Source: JAVBOW01 sp031551595 (lineage in GTDB: Bacteria; Bacteroidota; Bacteroidia; Bacteroidales; Rikenellaceae). Taken from it: a DNA stretch of 8,905 bases. Made by a program: the position numbers and the translations under genes. Below, one piece after another: positions 1 to 6,106 of this stretch (position 1 is its first letter; each line of letters starts with the position of its first letter). Location of the stretch: the NCBI GenBank assembly GCA_031551595.1, contig JAVBNK010000087.1, positions 1 to 8,905 of the forward strand. The letters are read 5' to 3'. Under the pieces are notes generated by a model that searched no databases, was not told the DNA's origin, and was given only the letters and a program-made list of their open reading frames with translations.

Positions 1-530
1 ATGTAGAGCCACTTGCCTTTGCGCCCTTCCTCCTTGAGGCGGTTGTAGCGGCGGTTGACATAGGCGTCGAACCCGATCCCGGCCACGTTGGCCATGTAGC
101 GGGTCTGGCGGTAGCTGGCCTGGTGGTACGAGATGGTCGCCACGTCCTGCAGGAACGAGTGCCCGGCCACGATGGCCTTGATCGCCTCGGCGTATTTGCG
201 CGGGATGCCGAACATGCGGATCCAGTCGTTGCCCGTACCCACGGCGATCACCGACAACAGCACGTCCTGCGTGGCAACGCACTGCTGGATGAAGATGCCG
301 TTGACCACCTCGTGGATCGTGCCGTCGCCGCCCACCACGATGATCCGCCGGTAGCCCTCGTTGACCGCCCCCACGGCCAGCTCGGTGGCGTGGTACTTGC
401 GCTCGGTGAACACGTAGTCGTGGACGATGTGGTGGTCGCGCAGCACCTTGCTGATCAGCGGCCAATCGTTCAACCCGTGGCCGCTGCCGGCCACAGGGTT
501 GACGATGACGAACCATTTGGATTGCTCCAT
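1..530 (-). CDS. Diacylglycerol kinase-family lipid kinase (YegS/DagK-like), 3' end cut by window edge
   Basis: The 176 visible residues start MEQSKWFVIVNPVAGSG, the usual opening beta-strand and glycine-rich turn of the diacylglycerol/lipid kinase catalytic domain. The nucleotide-binding signature GGDGTIHEVVNG is at residues 67-78, and a second family motif, VGTGNDW, is at 97-103. Enzymes of this family transfer phosphate from ATP to diacylglycerol, a related lipid or a sphingoid base at the inner face of the membrane; the substrate cannot be told from this fragment. Family members are about 290-330 residues, so the C-terminal beta-sandwich domain lies beyond the left edge. The ATG at 528-530 places the core motifs at normal distances from the N-terminus. 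The upstream DNA is AT-rich, with no Shine-Dalgarno site. A repeat-filled gap of 668 bases separates the gene from pepD, so it probably has its own promoter. Family assignment is secure; specificity is unknown. Confidence 0.93.
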   Translation of the reverse strand, partial: MEQSKWFVIVNPVAGSGHGLNDWPLISKVLRDHHIVHDYVFTERKYHATELAVGAVNEGYRRIIVVGGDGTIHEVVNGIFIQQCVATQDVLLSVIAVGTGNDWIRMFGIPRKYAEAIKAIVAGHSFLQDVATISYHQASYRQTRYMANVAGIGFDAYVNRRYNRLKEEGRKGKWLY

Positions 531-580
531 ATTATGCGTGATGATTATATACGAACACGTTGTGCATTTAGACAGGACAG

Positions 581-594
581 GTCATTCTAATGAC
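581..594. promoter_or_regulatory. 14-bp palindrome upstream of the lipid kinase gene
   Basis: GTCATT and AATGAC arms with a 2-base centre (CT) lie about 50 bases upstream of the kinase start, in AT-rich DNA where its promoter should be. It could be an operator, but 6-bp arms can arise by chance. No clear TAnnTTTG -7 box was found next to it. Confidence 0.25.
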
Positions 595-661
595 AATATG
601 ATGATTATCAGATTTGCATTGCAAACCTGTCGGCCCGCAGCCACCAGGCGCGGAGGGCAGA

Positions 662-746
662 ACCGACGCTGCGAGCGAGGGCAGGGTCAAGCTTGCCTGA
701 ACTCTGCCGAGCCGCGGGGAGGAAAACAATGCGCAGCATTGTTAAC
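662..746 (+). repeat. Double-hairpin repeat, copy A
   Basis: This is the best-preserved copy of the family. A leader ACCGACGCTGCG (662-673) is followed by hairpin 1 (680-708), with a 2-nt TT loop, one G-T wobble, one A-C mismatch and one bulged A. The core GCCGAGCCGCGGGGAGGAAA spans 706-725. Hairpin 2 (725-743) has arms AACAATGC and GCATTGTT around loop GCA, then AAC. Copy B has the same layout, including the bulged A in the same place, although its stem sequences differ. The element lies in the gap between pepD and the lipid kinase gene. It has no coding signature beyond a very short ATG reading frame starting in hairpin 2. Function is unknown: it could be a structured RNA or a REP-like mobile hairpin element. 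Confidence 0.8.
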
Positions 747-956
747 TTCAAATCCAAGGCTTCGGCTTATCCTCCGCTGGCTGCAAACCGACGGCGCAAC
801 CGGACATAGACGACTAACAATCAATGTATTGAATAAAAATAACAACTGTCATCCTAAATACACAACGCGTTATACTATTTTATACTCAACGGATATCGGA
901 AGCCAGCCCGCAGCCAACGAGCCAGGTGTTTTGGGGGCGGTATGCTCCCTATCTGC
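747..956. other. Non-coding, AT-rich spacer between repeat copies A and C
   Basis: No convincing gene is seen on either strand. The left part (about 750-805) holds a CGGAGGATAA string on the minus strand at about 766-776, like the core of the degraded copy at 5555-5639, so it may be another remnant. The segment at about 810-895 is clearly more AT-rich than the DNA around it. The right part (about 900-956) is GC-rich again and repeat-like. The inward-facing repeats on either side give the block an inverted-repeat architecture. Confidence 0.5.
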
Positions 957-1034
957 CAATGCTTTGCATCGTTTTCCTCCCCGCGGTCCGGCAGGGGCCG
1001 CTTACAGCCTCTGCCCTCGCTCCGCAGCGCCGGT
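957..1034 (-). repeat. Double-hairpin repeat, copy C (opposite orientation to copy A)
   Basis: Read on the minus strand, the copy has the leader ACCGGCGCTGCG (1034 down to 1023). Hairpin 1 (1015 down to 990) has 12-base arms around an AA loop, with one A-C mismatch and two G-T wobbles. The core CCGCGGGGAGGAAAAC is identical to copy A over 16 bases. Hairpin 2 (971 down to 957) has arms CGATGC and GCATTG around AAA, including one G-T wobble. The hairpin 1 stem is almost entirely different in sequence from copies A and B but still pairs, which supports conservation of structure. The copy faces copy A across about 210 bases. Confidence 0.75.
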
Positions 1035-1130
1035 CAGCCCTTCGCCGCCGATGGCCACGGGCCGAGCCTTACTGTGCGGGGCCAACCCGGCCGGTATAAA
1101 ATCGTATGTAATGATCTCATGTGTATCTTC

Positions 1131-1175
1131 AAACCCGCGGCTGCGGCAGGTTCTTTCGGCGCGAACCGCGGGCTT
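1131..1175 (-). terminator. Probable terminator hairpin downstream of pepD
   Basis: AAACCCGCGG and CCGCGGGCTT can pair at 9 of 10 positions, with a smaller GGTTC/GAACC pairing as an alternative inside. The hairpin begins about 25 bases after the pepD stop. On the minus strand it is followed by TTTGAAG rather than a long T run, so it is a weak intrinsic terminator at best. The DNA from 1035 to 1130 shows nothing else recognisable. Confidence 0.4.
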
Positions 1176-1198
1176 GTGCGTTTCCCTAAAATGCGGTG

Positions 1199-2659
1199 CT
1201 ATTTCTTGGGCGCGTTGACGATCGTATCGCACAGGAAGTCCCAGAAACGCTGTACCGACGCGATGTTGACCTTTTCGTCCGGCGAGTGGGGATACTGGAT
1301 CGTCGGGCCGAACGAAATCATATCCAGGTTGGGATACGCGCCGCTGATGATGCCGCACTCCAGCCCGGCGTGGATACCTTTCACCTCGGGCTCGGTGCCG
1401 AACAGGCGTTTGTAGCCCGCCAGCATCGTCTTGAGGATCGGCGACTCCATGTTGGGATTCCAGCCGTCGTACGATGCGGTCAGCTCGACCTTCGCGCCGG
1501 CCAGTTCGAACGCGCTGCGGATCATCTCGCCCAGGTCGTTCTTCTCGCTGTTCGAAGAGCTGCGCATCAGGCATTGGATTTTGATCCTGCCGCCCTCGGA
1601 CACCACGCGCGCAAGGTTCGTGGAGGTCTGCACCAGCCCGGGCATCGACTTGCTCATGCGGATCACGCCGTTCGGGCAGGCGTACACCCCGCGCAGTAAA
1701 TTGCGCTCCGTCCGGGCGTCGATCACGGTCGCAGGCATCGGCACGTCGACCGCCTTGATCGAGATCGAATCCTCGACGTTCTTATATTCGGTTTTCACCG
1801 TTTCTTCGAAAGCCGCGAGTTCCTTTTTGAATTCGGCTACCTTATCTTTCGGCATCACCACCGTCGCGAAAGCCTCCCTCGGAATGGCGTTGCGCAGGCT
1901 GCCGCCGTCGATCGACGAAAGGCGCACGCCGAATTTCGCCGACACGCCATACAGCAGGCGGTTCATCAACTTATTGGCGTTGCCGCGCTCCAGGACGATC
2001 TCGATGCCCGAGTGGCCGCCCTTCAGGCCGCGGATCTCGACGCGCTGTGCGGCGTAGTCCTTCGGCGCGGGCTCTTCCTGGTACGTAAACTCGATGTTGG
2101 CGTCCATGCCGCCCGCGCAACCTACGTAAAGCTCGCCTTCGGTTTCCGAGTCGAGGTTCATCAGGATGTCGCCGTTCAGGTAGCCCGGCTTGAGGCCGAA
2201 AGCGCCTTCCATGCCGGTTTCCTCGGTCGCCGTGAGCAGCACTTCGAGCGGGCCGTGCCTGAGGTCCTTGTCCGTAACGGCGGCCAGGATCGCCGCCACG
2301 CCCATGCCGTTGTCCGCGCCCAGCGTAGTTCCGTTGGCTCTCACCCAGTTGCCGTCGATGTAGGCCTCGATCGCGTCTTTTTCGAAGTCGAACGCCTTGT
2401 CGCTGTTCTTCTGGGGCACCATGTCGAGGTGCGCCTGCAGGATCAGGCCTTTGCGGTCTTCCATGCCGGGCGTGGCCGGGAGGCGCATCACCACGTTGTC
2501 GCCCTCATCGACAAAACACTCGATGCCGTTCTTTTTGGCGAAATCGACCATGTACTGGCGGATGGCCACTTCGTGGGACGAGGGGTGCGGGATGGCGCAG
2601 ATGTCCGTAAAATAGTTCCACAGGGGCTGCGGTTTCAACGATTTGAAATCTTTGTTCAT
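1199..2659 (-). CDS. pepD: Aminoacyl-histidine dipeptidase (PepD, peptidase family M20C)
   Basis: This 486-residue cytosolic zinc dipeptidase matches the usual PepD length of about 485. Family members hydrolyse Xaa-His dipeptides such as carnosine and other small peptides. Expected metal-site residues are visible: H77 in QAHLDMVP, D116 in LGADNGMG, E147 in TATEETGME, D170 in MNLDSETEG and H458 in YPHSPDEKV. D79 and E146 are the expected catalytic partners. The lid-domain motif GLKGGHSGIE is at 211-220. The start was set at ATG 2657-2659, giving MNKDFKSLKPQ as in homologues. A GTG 24 codons further upstream would add only a lysine-rich tail translated from the A-rich leader. That leader, with no Shine-Dalgarno site, is typical of Bacteroidetes initiation regions. 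The gene follows purC by 160 bases, so it could be co-transcribed or have its own promoter. All key residues are present. Confidence 0.96.
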   Translation of the reverse strand: MNKDFKSLKPQPLWNYFTDICAIPHPSSHEVAIRQYMVDFAKKNGIECFVDEGDNVVMRLPATPGMEDRKGLILQAHLDMVPQKNSDKAFDFEKDAIEAYIDGNWVRANGTTLGADNGMGVAAILAAVTDKDLRHGPLEVLLTATEETGMEGAFGLKPGYLNGDILMNLDSETEGELYVGCAGGMDANIEFTYQEEPAPKDYAAQRVEIRGLKGGHSGIEIVLERGNANKLMNRLLYGVSAKFGVRLSSIDGGSLRNAIPREAFATVVMPKDKVAEFKKELAAFEETVKTEYKNVEDSISIKAVDVPMPATVIDARTERNLLRGVYACPNGVIRMSKSMPGLVQTSTNLARVVSEGGRIKIQCLMRSSSNSEKNDLGEMIRSAFELAGAKVELTASYDGWNPNMESPILKTMLAGYKRLFGTEPEVKGIHAGLECGIISGAYPNLDMISFGPTIQYPHSPDEKVNIASVQRFWDFLCDTIVNAPKK

Positions 2660-2699
2660 GGCTTTTATGTTTTTAGGTTTATGTTTTCTTTTATTTTTT

Positions 2700-2720
2700 C
2701 GGGTTGCCTTATGCGACCCG
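2700..2720. repeat. Stem-loop just upstream of the pepD leader
   Basis: CGGGTTGC and GCGACCCG form an 8-bp stem with one G-T wobble around loop CTTAT. On the minus strand it comes directly before the A-rich pepD leader; on the plus strand it follows a T run. It could affect pepD mRNA folding or end purC transcripts, but neither can be decided from sequence. Confidence 0.45.
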
Positions 2721-2768
2721 GGCCTGGCCACCCATGCCGCACAGCGCCACGGGAATGGTCGCCAGGCC
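2721..2768. repeat. Inverted repeat in the purC-pepD spacer
   Basis: GGCCTGGCCACC (2721-2732) and GGTCGCCAGGCC (2757-2768) are reverse complements at 11 of 12 positions, separated by 24 bases. Together with the stem-loop at 2700-2720 and the 12-bp palindrome at 2780-2791, most of this 160-base spacer can fold. Confidence 0.5.
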
Positions 2769-2779
2769 AGATGGCTGGG

Positions 2780-2791
2780 AACCGGCCGGTT
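2780..2791. repeat. 12-bp perfect palindrome AACCGGCCGGTT downstream of purC
   Basis: This perfect palindrome lies 28 bases past the purC stop and is framed by GGGAA and TTCCC. On the plus strand it runs into TTTTCTT, but no plus-strand gene needs a terminator there. It may be part of the 3' end structure of the purC transcript. Confidence 0.4.
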
Positions 2792-2819
2792 TTCTTATTC
2801 CCGGCGGTTGCGGAAACAT

Positions 2820-3770
2820 CTACCCCAACCGCGCCAGCATGTTGCGGGTGTTGGCCTCGATGCGCTCCAGGATGCCGTCCGTCGCACCGCGCACGAACGC
2901 CTCGCCCGTGATATGCTCGTAAAGCTCGATGTAGCGGTCCGTCACGCTGGCCACGAATTCATCGGTCATCTCCGGAACCACCTCGCCCGGACGGCCCTGG
3001 AAGCCGTTCGCCATCAGCCACTCGCGCACGAATTCCTTCGAGAGCTGGCGCTGCTGTTCGCCGCGGGCGAAACGTTCCTCGTAGCCTTCGGCGTAGAAGT
3101 AACGCGAACTGTCCGGCGTGTGGATCTCGTCGATCAGGCGGATCCGGCCGTCCATTTTCCCGAATTCATATTTCGTATCGACCAGGATAAGGCCCTGGCG
3201 TGCCGCCATTTCCGTGCCGCGGGCGAACAACGCCAGCGAATATTGTTCCAACTGCTCGTAGTCCTCTTTCGATACCAGCCCTTGCGCGATGATCTCCCCT
3301 TTCGAAATATTCTCGTCGTGGGCGCCTATCTCTGCCTTGGTGGTGGGGGTGATGATAGGCTGCGGGAAGCGCTGGTGCTCACGCATACCCTCCGGCAGCG
3401 CCACGCCGCAGATCGACCGCGCACCCGCCTTGTAGTCCCTCCACGAGCTGCCGGTCAGGTAGGCCCGTACCACCATCTCCACCGGAAACGGCTCGCAACG
3501 GTAGCCCACCGTGACCATCGGGTCGGGCGAGGCGATCTTCCAGTTGGGGCAGATGTCCGACGTGGCGTCCAGGAAACGCGAGGCGATCTGGTTCAGCACC
3601 TGTCCTTTATACGGTATGCCGCGCGGCAGCACGACGTCGAACGCCGAGATGCGGTCCGACACCACCATCGCCAGGTAGCGCCCTTCAATGTCATACACGT
3701 CGCGCACCTTGCCCACGTAGCGGCTGCGCTGCCCTTCGAAATGGAAATCTGTTGCGGTAACTGCTTTCAT
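2820..3770 (-). CDS. purC: Phosphoribosylaminoimidazole-succinocarboxamide synthase (SAICAR synthetase)
   Basis: PurC joins L-aspartate to CAIR using ATP in de novo purine synthesis, in the cytosol. At 316 residues it belongs to the longer form of the family (about 300 residues, as in yeast Ade1) rather than the 237-residue E. coli form. The N-terminal ATP-binding motif GKVRDVYDI is at 20-28, followed by VVSDRISAFDVVLP at 36-49. The central RAYLTGSSWRDYKAG is at 102-116. The C-terminal signature VDTKYEFGK (197-205) and LIDEIHTPDSSRYF (212-225) includes the family's DEIHTPDSSR catalytic and substrate-binding segment. The ATG at 3768-3770 gives MKAVTATDF and is preceded by AT-rich sequence without a Shine-Dalgarno site. 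It lies 118 bases after phoH, in a spacer with a large nested hairpin, so separate control from phoH is possible. No defect is seen. Confidence 0.97.
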   Translation of the reverse strand: MKAVTATDFHFEGQRSRYVGKVRDVYDIEGRYLAMVVSDRISAFDVVLPRGIPYKGQVLNQIASRFLDATSDICPNWKIASPDPMVTVGYRCEPFPVEMVVRAYLTGSSWRDYKAGARSICGVALPEGMREHQRFPQPIITPTTKAEIGAHDENISKGEIIAQGLVSKEDYEQLEQYSLALFARGTEMAARQGLILVDTKYEFGKMDGRIRLIDEIHTPDSSRYFYAEGYEERFARGEQQRQLSKEFVREWLMANGFQGRPGEVVPEMTDEFVASVTDRYIELYEHITGEAFVRGATDGILERIEANTRNMLARLG

Positions 3771-3828
3771 TCGTTATATTTATGATAGTTATTCTTTCTC
3801 ATTCCTCATTTCGCCGGGGCGGAATGCG

Positions 3829-3879
3829 CATGTCCCCGGCCCGGCGACTTTGTCGCCGACCTCCAAAGCCGCGGACATG
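3829..3879. repeat. Nested inverted repeat in the phoH-purC spacer
   Basis: An outer stem pairs CATGTCC (3829-3835) with GGACATG (3873-3879), and GGC (3838-3840) with GCC (3868-3870). Inside it is a perfect 7-bp hairpin, CGGCGAC and GTCGCCG, with loop TTT (3842-3858). On the plus strand the outer arm is followed by AAAAAA; on the minus strand the T run comes before the stem, so this is not a standard terminator for phoH. It may be a leader or attenuation structure for purC, a transcript-end structure or a small repeat element. Confidence 0.55.
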
Positions 3880-3888
3880 AAAAAATGC

Positions 3889-4842
3889 TTATTCACGGTC
3901 CTCCGGCTTATGTTTATCGAACGCTTCCACAATGCTCTTGACCAGCGCATGGCGCACGATGTCGCCCTTGTCGAACTCCACCACGCCGATGCCCTCGACG
4001 CCTTTCAACATCCCCAGTGTGGGCTGCAGGCCCGAGTCGGAGCGCCGCGGCAGGTCGATCTGCGTCAGGTCGCCCGTAACGATGAACTTCGCCGAGCGGC
4101 CCATCCGCGTCAGGAACATCTTCAGCTGCGGCAGCGTGGTATTCTGCGCCTCGTCCAGGATCACGAACGCGTTATCCAGCGTACGGCCGTGCATGAAGGC
4201 CAGCGGCGCGATCTGCACCGTCCCCTCCTCGATCAGTTTGGTGAGCTTCGCCTGCGGGATCATGTCGTGCAGCGCGTCGTACAGCGGCTGCAGGTACGGA
4301 TCGAGTTTTTCTTTCATGTCCCCCGGCAGGAAACCGAGCTTTTCGCCCGCCTCGACCGCCGGACGAGTCAGTATGATGCGTTTTACCTCCTTATTTTTCA
4401 GTGCGCGGACCGCCAGCGCGATGGCCGTATAGGTCTTGCCCGACCCGGCCGGCCCCACGGCGAACAGCAGGTCGCGGTCCGCGGAAAGTTTCACCAGCCG
4501 TTGCTGGTTGGGCGTCCGGGCACGCACGATCGTGCCGCCGTTGCCGAACACGATCACATCCTTATCCGCCGGCGCGGACTCCTGCGGCAAGCCCCCTTCG
4601 AACGTCTGGGCCACCACCTGTTTCGACACGTGGCCGTATTTGGCGGTATAGTCCACCAACTGCCTGAAGCGGCGTTCGAACTCGGCCACCCCGGCCTCGT
4701 CGCCCGAAACACCGACCGTATCGCCGCGCGCCACGAGCCTCAGTTTCGGGAAATAGGATTTTATAAGGTCCCAGTTCGCATCGCCGCTGCCGTAAAGCTC
4801 GGCCGGGTCGACGCCTTCGAGGATGATCGTCCGTTCCGCCAT
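3889..4842 (-). CDS. phoH: PhoH-family ATPase (PhoH/YbeZ-like)
   Basis: This 317-residue cytosolic P-loop ATPase has Walker A GPAGSGKT at 130-137 and Walker B VILDEAQN at 227-234. The family segments TRPAVEAGEKLGFLPGD (159-175), MHGRTLDNAF (217-226) and VTGDLTQIDLP (255-265) are also clear. The first 110 residues form the short N-terminal domain typical of the YbeZ/PhoH-like group. The helicase-like ATPase core suggests RNA-related work; the YbeZ branch is linked to the ribosome/RNA-processing factor YbeY, which is not in this window. The original phosphate-starvation link is weak evidence for function. The start ATG (4840-4842) is 6 bases after the stop of the beta-barrel gene, so the two are probably co-transcribed and may be translationally coupled. 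The downstream side ends in a structured spacer before purC. Family is certain; cellular role is not. Confidence 0.95.
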   Translation of the reverse strand: MAERTIILEGVDPAELYGSGDANWDLIKSYFPKLRLVARGDTVGVSGDEAGVAEFERRFRQLVDYTAKYGHVSKQVVAQTFEGGLPQESAPADKDVIVFGNGGTIVRARTPNQQRLVKLSADRDLLFAVGPAGSGKTYTAIALAVRALKNKEVKRIILTRPAVEAGEKLGFLPGDMKEKLDPYLQPLYDALHDMIPQAKLTKLIEEGTVQIAPLAFMHGRTLDNAFVILDEAQNTTLPQLKMFLTRMGRSAKFIVTGDLTQIDLPRRSDSGLQPTLGMLKGVEGIGVVEFDKGDIVRHALVKSIVEAFDKHKPEDRE

Positions 4843-4848
4843 AGACCG

Positions 4849-5475
4849 TTACAGGTTAAATCCGAGGCTGAGGGTCCACGTGCGCACGGGCGTTTTGACC
4901 TCCGCGGTCGTTTCGCCGACGGAGATGGCCTGCGTGGGGCGCGACAGGTCGCCTTTATACATCGCCGACAGGGTCATTTTCCCGAAACAGACGCCCGCCC
5001 CCGCGGCATAGCCCACCGACGAGCGGTTCCACAGCACCGTCTGGGCGGTATTGCTGCTCACGTTAGCCACCGACGTTTCCTCCCACACATTGAACACCGG
5101 CCCCGCATACAGCCGCAGGAATGCGGCCCGGGCCTCCAGCATCAGCGGTACCTCAATGGCGTTCATGCGCACGGTCGAAGTGGCGATCGTCGAGGCATCC
5201 TGAGCGGACTGCACGCCCAGTTTATAACTGTTGTGGGAATAGACGAACTCGGGGCGCAAACGGATCATGCCGATCTTGGCGCTGGCGGTCATTCCCACAT
5301 GATAGCCCACCCTGGAATCGGCCGAAAGTACGTAGGGCCCCACGGCCGCATCACGCAGGTCCATATCCTGGAAATTGAGTCCCGCGCGGAAGCCGAACTC
5401 GATCGGGCTGCGGGCCGAGGCACCGTATGCACCCGCCGATAACGCCACTGCGAACAATAATACCTTTGCTTTCAC
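4849..5475 (-). CDS. Small outer-membrane beta-barrel protein with signal peptide
   Basis: The 208-residue product starts with K at 2 and 4, a hydrophobic stretch (VLLFAVALSAGAYG) and a likely cleavage after ASA at about residue 21. The mature part shows alternating polar and hydrophobic strands (EFGFRAGLNF, MIRLRPEFVYSH, EVPLMLEARAAFLRLYAGP, VGYAAGAGVCFGKMTLSAMY), ending RTWTLSLGFNL. This is the pattern of PorT-like or OmpA-barrel-like proteins of Bacteroidetes with roughly eight strands, so it should sit in the outer membrane; ligand and role are unknown. The start is GTG at 5473-5475, because no ATG in frame lies between the promoter and the signal peptide; the next in-frame ATG falls after it. 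An ATG just upstream (5478-5480) is out of frame, and its frame stops after two codons, with the TGA overlapping the GTG. The stop lies 6 bases before phoH. Confidence 0.85.
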   Translation of the reverse strand: MKAKVLLFAVALSAGAYGASARSPIEFGFRAGLNFQDMDLRDAAVGPYVLSADSRVGYHVGMTASAKIGMIRLRPEFVYSHNSYKLGVQSAQDASTIATSTVRMNAIEVPLMLEARAAFLRLYAGPVFNVWEETSVANVSSNTAQTVLWNRSSVGYAAGAGVCFGKMTLSAMYKGDLSRPTQAISVGETTAEVKTPVRTWTLSLGFNL

Positions 5476-5495
5476 AACATTCCGGTTAATCCCAA

Positions 5496-5503
5496 CAAAG
5501 ATA
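5496..5503 (-). promoter_or_regulatory. Bacteroidetes-type -7 promoter box for the barrel-phoH unit
   Basis: Read on the minus strand, TATCTTTG matches the Bacteroidetes consensus TAnnTTTG exactly and lies 20 bases upstream of the GTG start, implying a very short leader. A good -33 TTTG box is not present at the usual spacing; a TTTTTG string lies directly upstream of the -7 box instead. Confidence 0.6.
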
Positions 5504-5554
5504 ACAAAAATGAATGAGGATTCCGCCGACTTGGGGAAAATTCGGACCGGCCCG

Positions 5555-5639
5555 AAACGCAGGCCGGCGTTTTTCCGTTTTATCCTCCGGCTCGCCGCGC
5601 AGGCCGGCAGGCCACGGAGCAGCCACAGTAGGCCTGCGC
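5555..5639 (-). repeat. Double-hairpin repeat, degraded copy F, next to copy D
   Basis: On the minus strand, arms GCGCAGGCC (5631-5639 on the plus strand as its reverse complement) and GGCCTGCGC (5597-5605) pair perfectly over 9 bp around a 25-base loop, in place of hairpin 1. A shortened core follows, GCGAGCCGGAGGATAAAAC. Hairpin 2 is at 5572 down to 5555, with arms AAACGC and GCGTTT around a 6-base loop. The order hairpin, GAGCCG, GGAGGA, A-rich, hairpin matches copies A-C, but sequence identity is low. It sits directly upstream of the barrel gene's promoter. The plus strand reads as a hairpin followed by TTTTTCC. Confidence 0.5.
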
Positions 5640-5645
5640 TGTTGA

Positions 5646-5715
5646 CGGATGGTTTATCGTTCGTTCCTCCCAGCGGCTCGGCAAAGCCTGCAAGCAACCC
5701 CCATCCGCTGCCTCG
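5646..5715 (-). repeat. Double-hairpin repeat, degraded copy D
   Basis: On the minus strand the core TGCCGAGCCGCTGGGAGGAA (5684 down to 5665) differs from copy A at few positions. Hairpin 1 is weak here and hairpin 2 is lost. Instead CGGATGG (5646-5652) and CCATCCG (5701-5707) can pair across the core. It is adjacent to copy F in the same orientation. Confidence 0.55.
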
Positions 5716-6017
5716 GTTCATTCCGGTCAGACCACAACTTGCCGCGGCCTGAAAACAGGAACCATCAATCCTTAAATGGCAACGACATACTGATTACACA
5801 GGCTTGCTATCCCGGCCCCGCGCCCATCCCCGGCGGTGCGATTGTCAACTCCCGGCCTGGCATCGGTTTGCGCCATGGGCGCAGGGGCGGGGGGCACGGA
5901 TTGCCCGCCCACCCGGAAAACCGACGGAGTGCAACGAGGCATATAATTCTTTTGAAAATAAACCGGCCGGATCAAAAATAAACATAATATGCGCAGCCGG
6001 GCGGGGACGCAGGCGGC
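5716..6017. other. Intergenic DNA without a recognisable gene
   Basis: Frames here show no domain, signal peptide or initiation context that would support a gene. Local structures include a 6-bp hairpin with loop ATG at 5869-5883 (TGCGCC and GGCGCA) and a short GGGCA/TGCCC hairpin near 5891-5905. An AT-rich patch is at about 5940-5990. Confidence 0.5.
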
Positions 6018-6048
6018 TTAGGGTTTGTCCGGGAATTTTCCGGACAAA
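6018..6048 (+). repeat. Palindrome containing an orphan transposon-like end
   Basis: TTTGTCCGG (6024-6032) and CCGGACAAA (6040-6048) are perfect 9-bp arms, and the centre can extend the pairing. The left half, GGGTTTGTCCGGGAATTTT starting at 6021, matches the right terminal repeat of the element at 6502-6663 at 18 of 21 positions and is likewise preceded by TTA (6018-6020). It looks like the remnant end of a related insertion element. A chance palindrome is the alternative. Confidence 0.5.
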
Positions 6049-6106
6049 AGACATGAACCGATTTTTGGATAATTTCTTCATCCGCCGAATAAAGAACCCC
6101 GCAGCA

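Noticed and set aside
427..1218. Plus-strand frame of 263 codons across the left gap
   Set aside because: It starts inside the antisense of the lipid kinase gene and runs through two repeat copies and an AT-rich spacer. The translation has no recognisable domain or initiation context.
1002..1574. Minus-strand frame overlapping the end of pepD
   Set aside because: It overlaps the conserved C-terminal part of pepD in another frame, has an Arg-rich composition and no motif.
2660..2731. Upstream extension of PepD to a GTG at 2729-2731
   Set aside because: The extra 24 residues are lysine-rich and come from an A-rich leader plus a stem-loop; PepD proteins start near MNKDFKSLKPQ and the total length then fits the family.
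3850..5442. Long plus-strand open frame (530 codons)
   Set aside because: It is antisense to phoH and the barrel gene, is rich in Arg and His as expected for the complementary strand of GC-rich genes, and shows no domain. The minus-strand genes have clear motifs.
5476..5721. Upstream extension of the barrel protein to 5721
   Set aside because: It would place repeat copies D and F and the promoter inside the gene and bury the signal peptide at residue 83.
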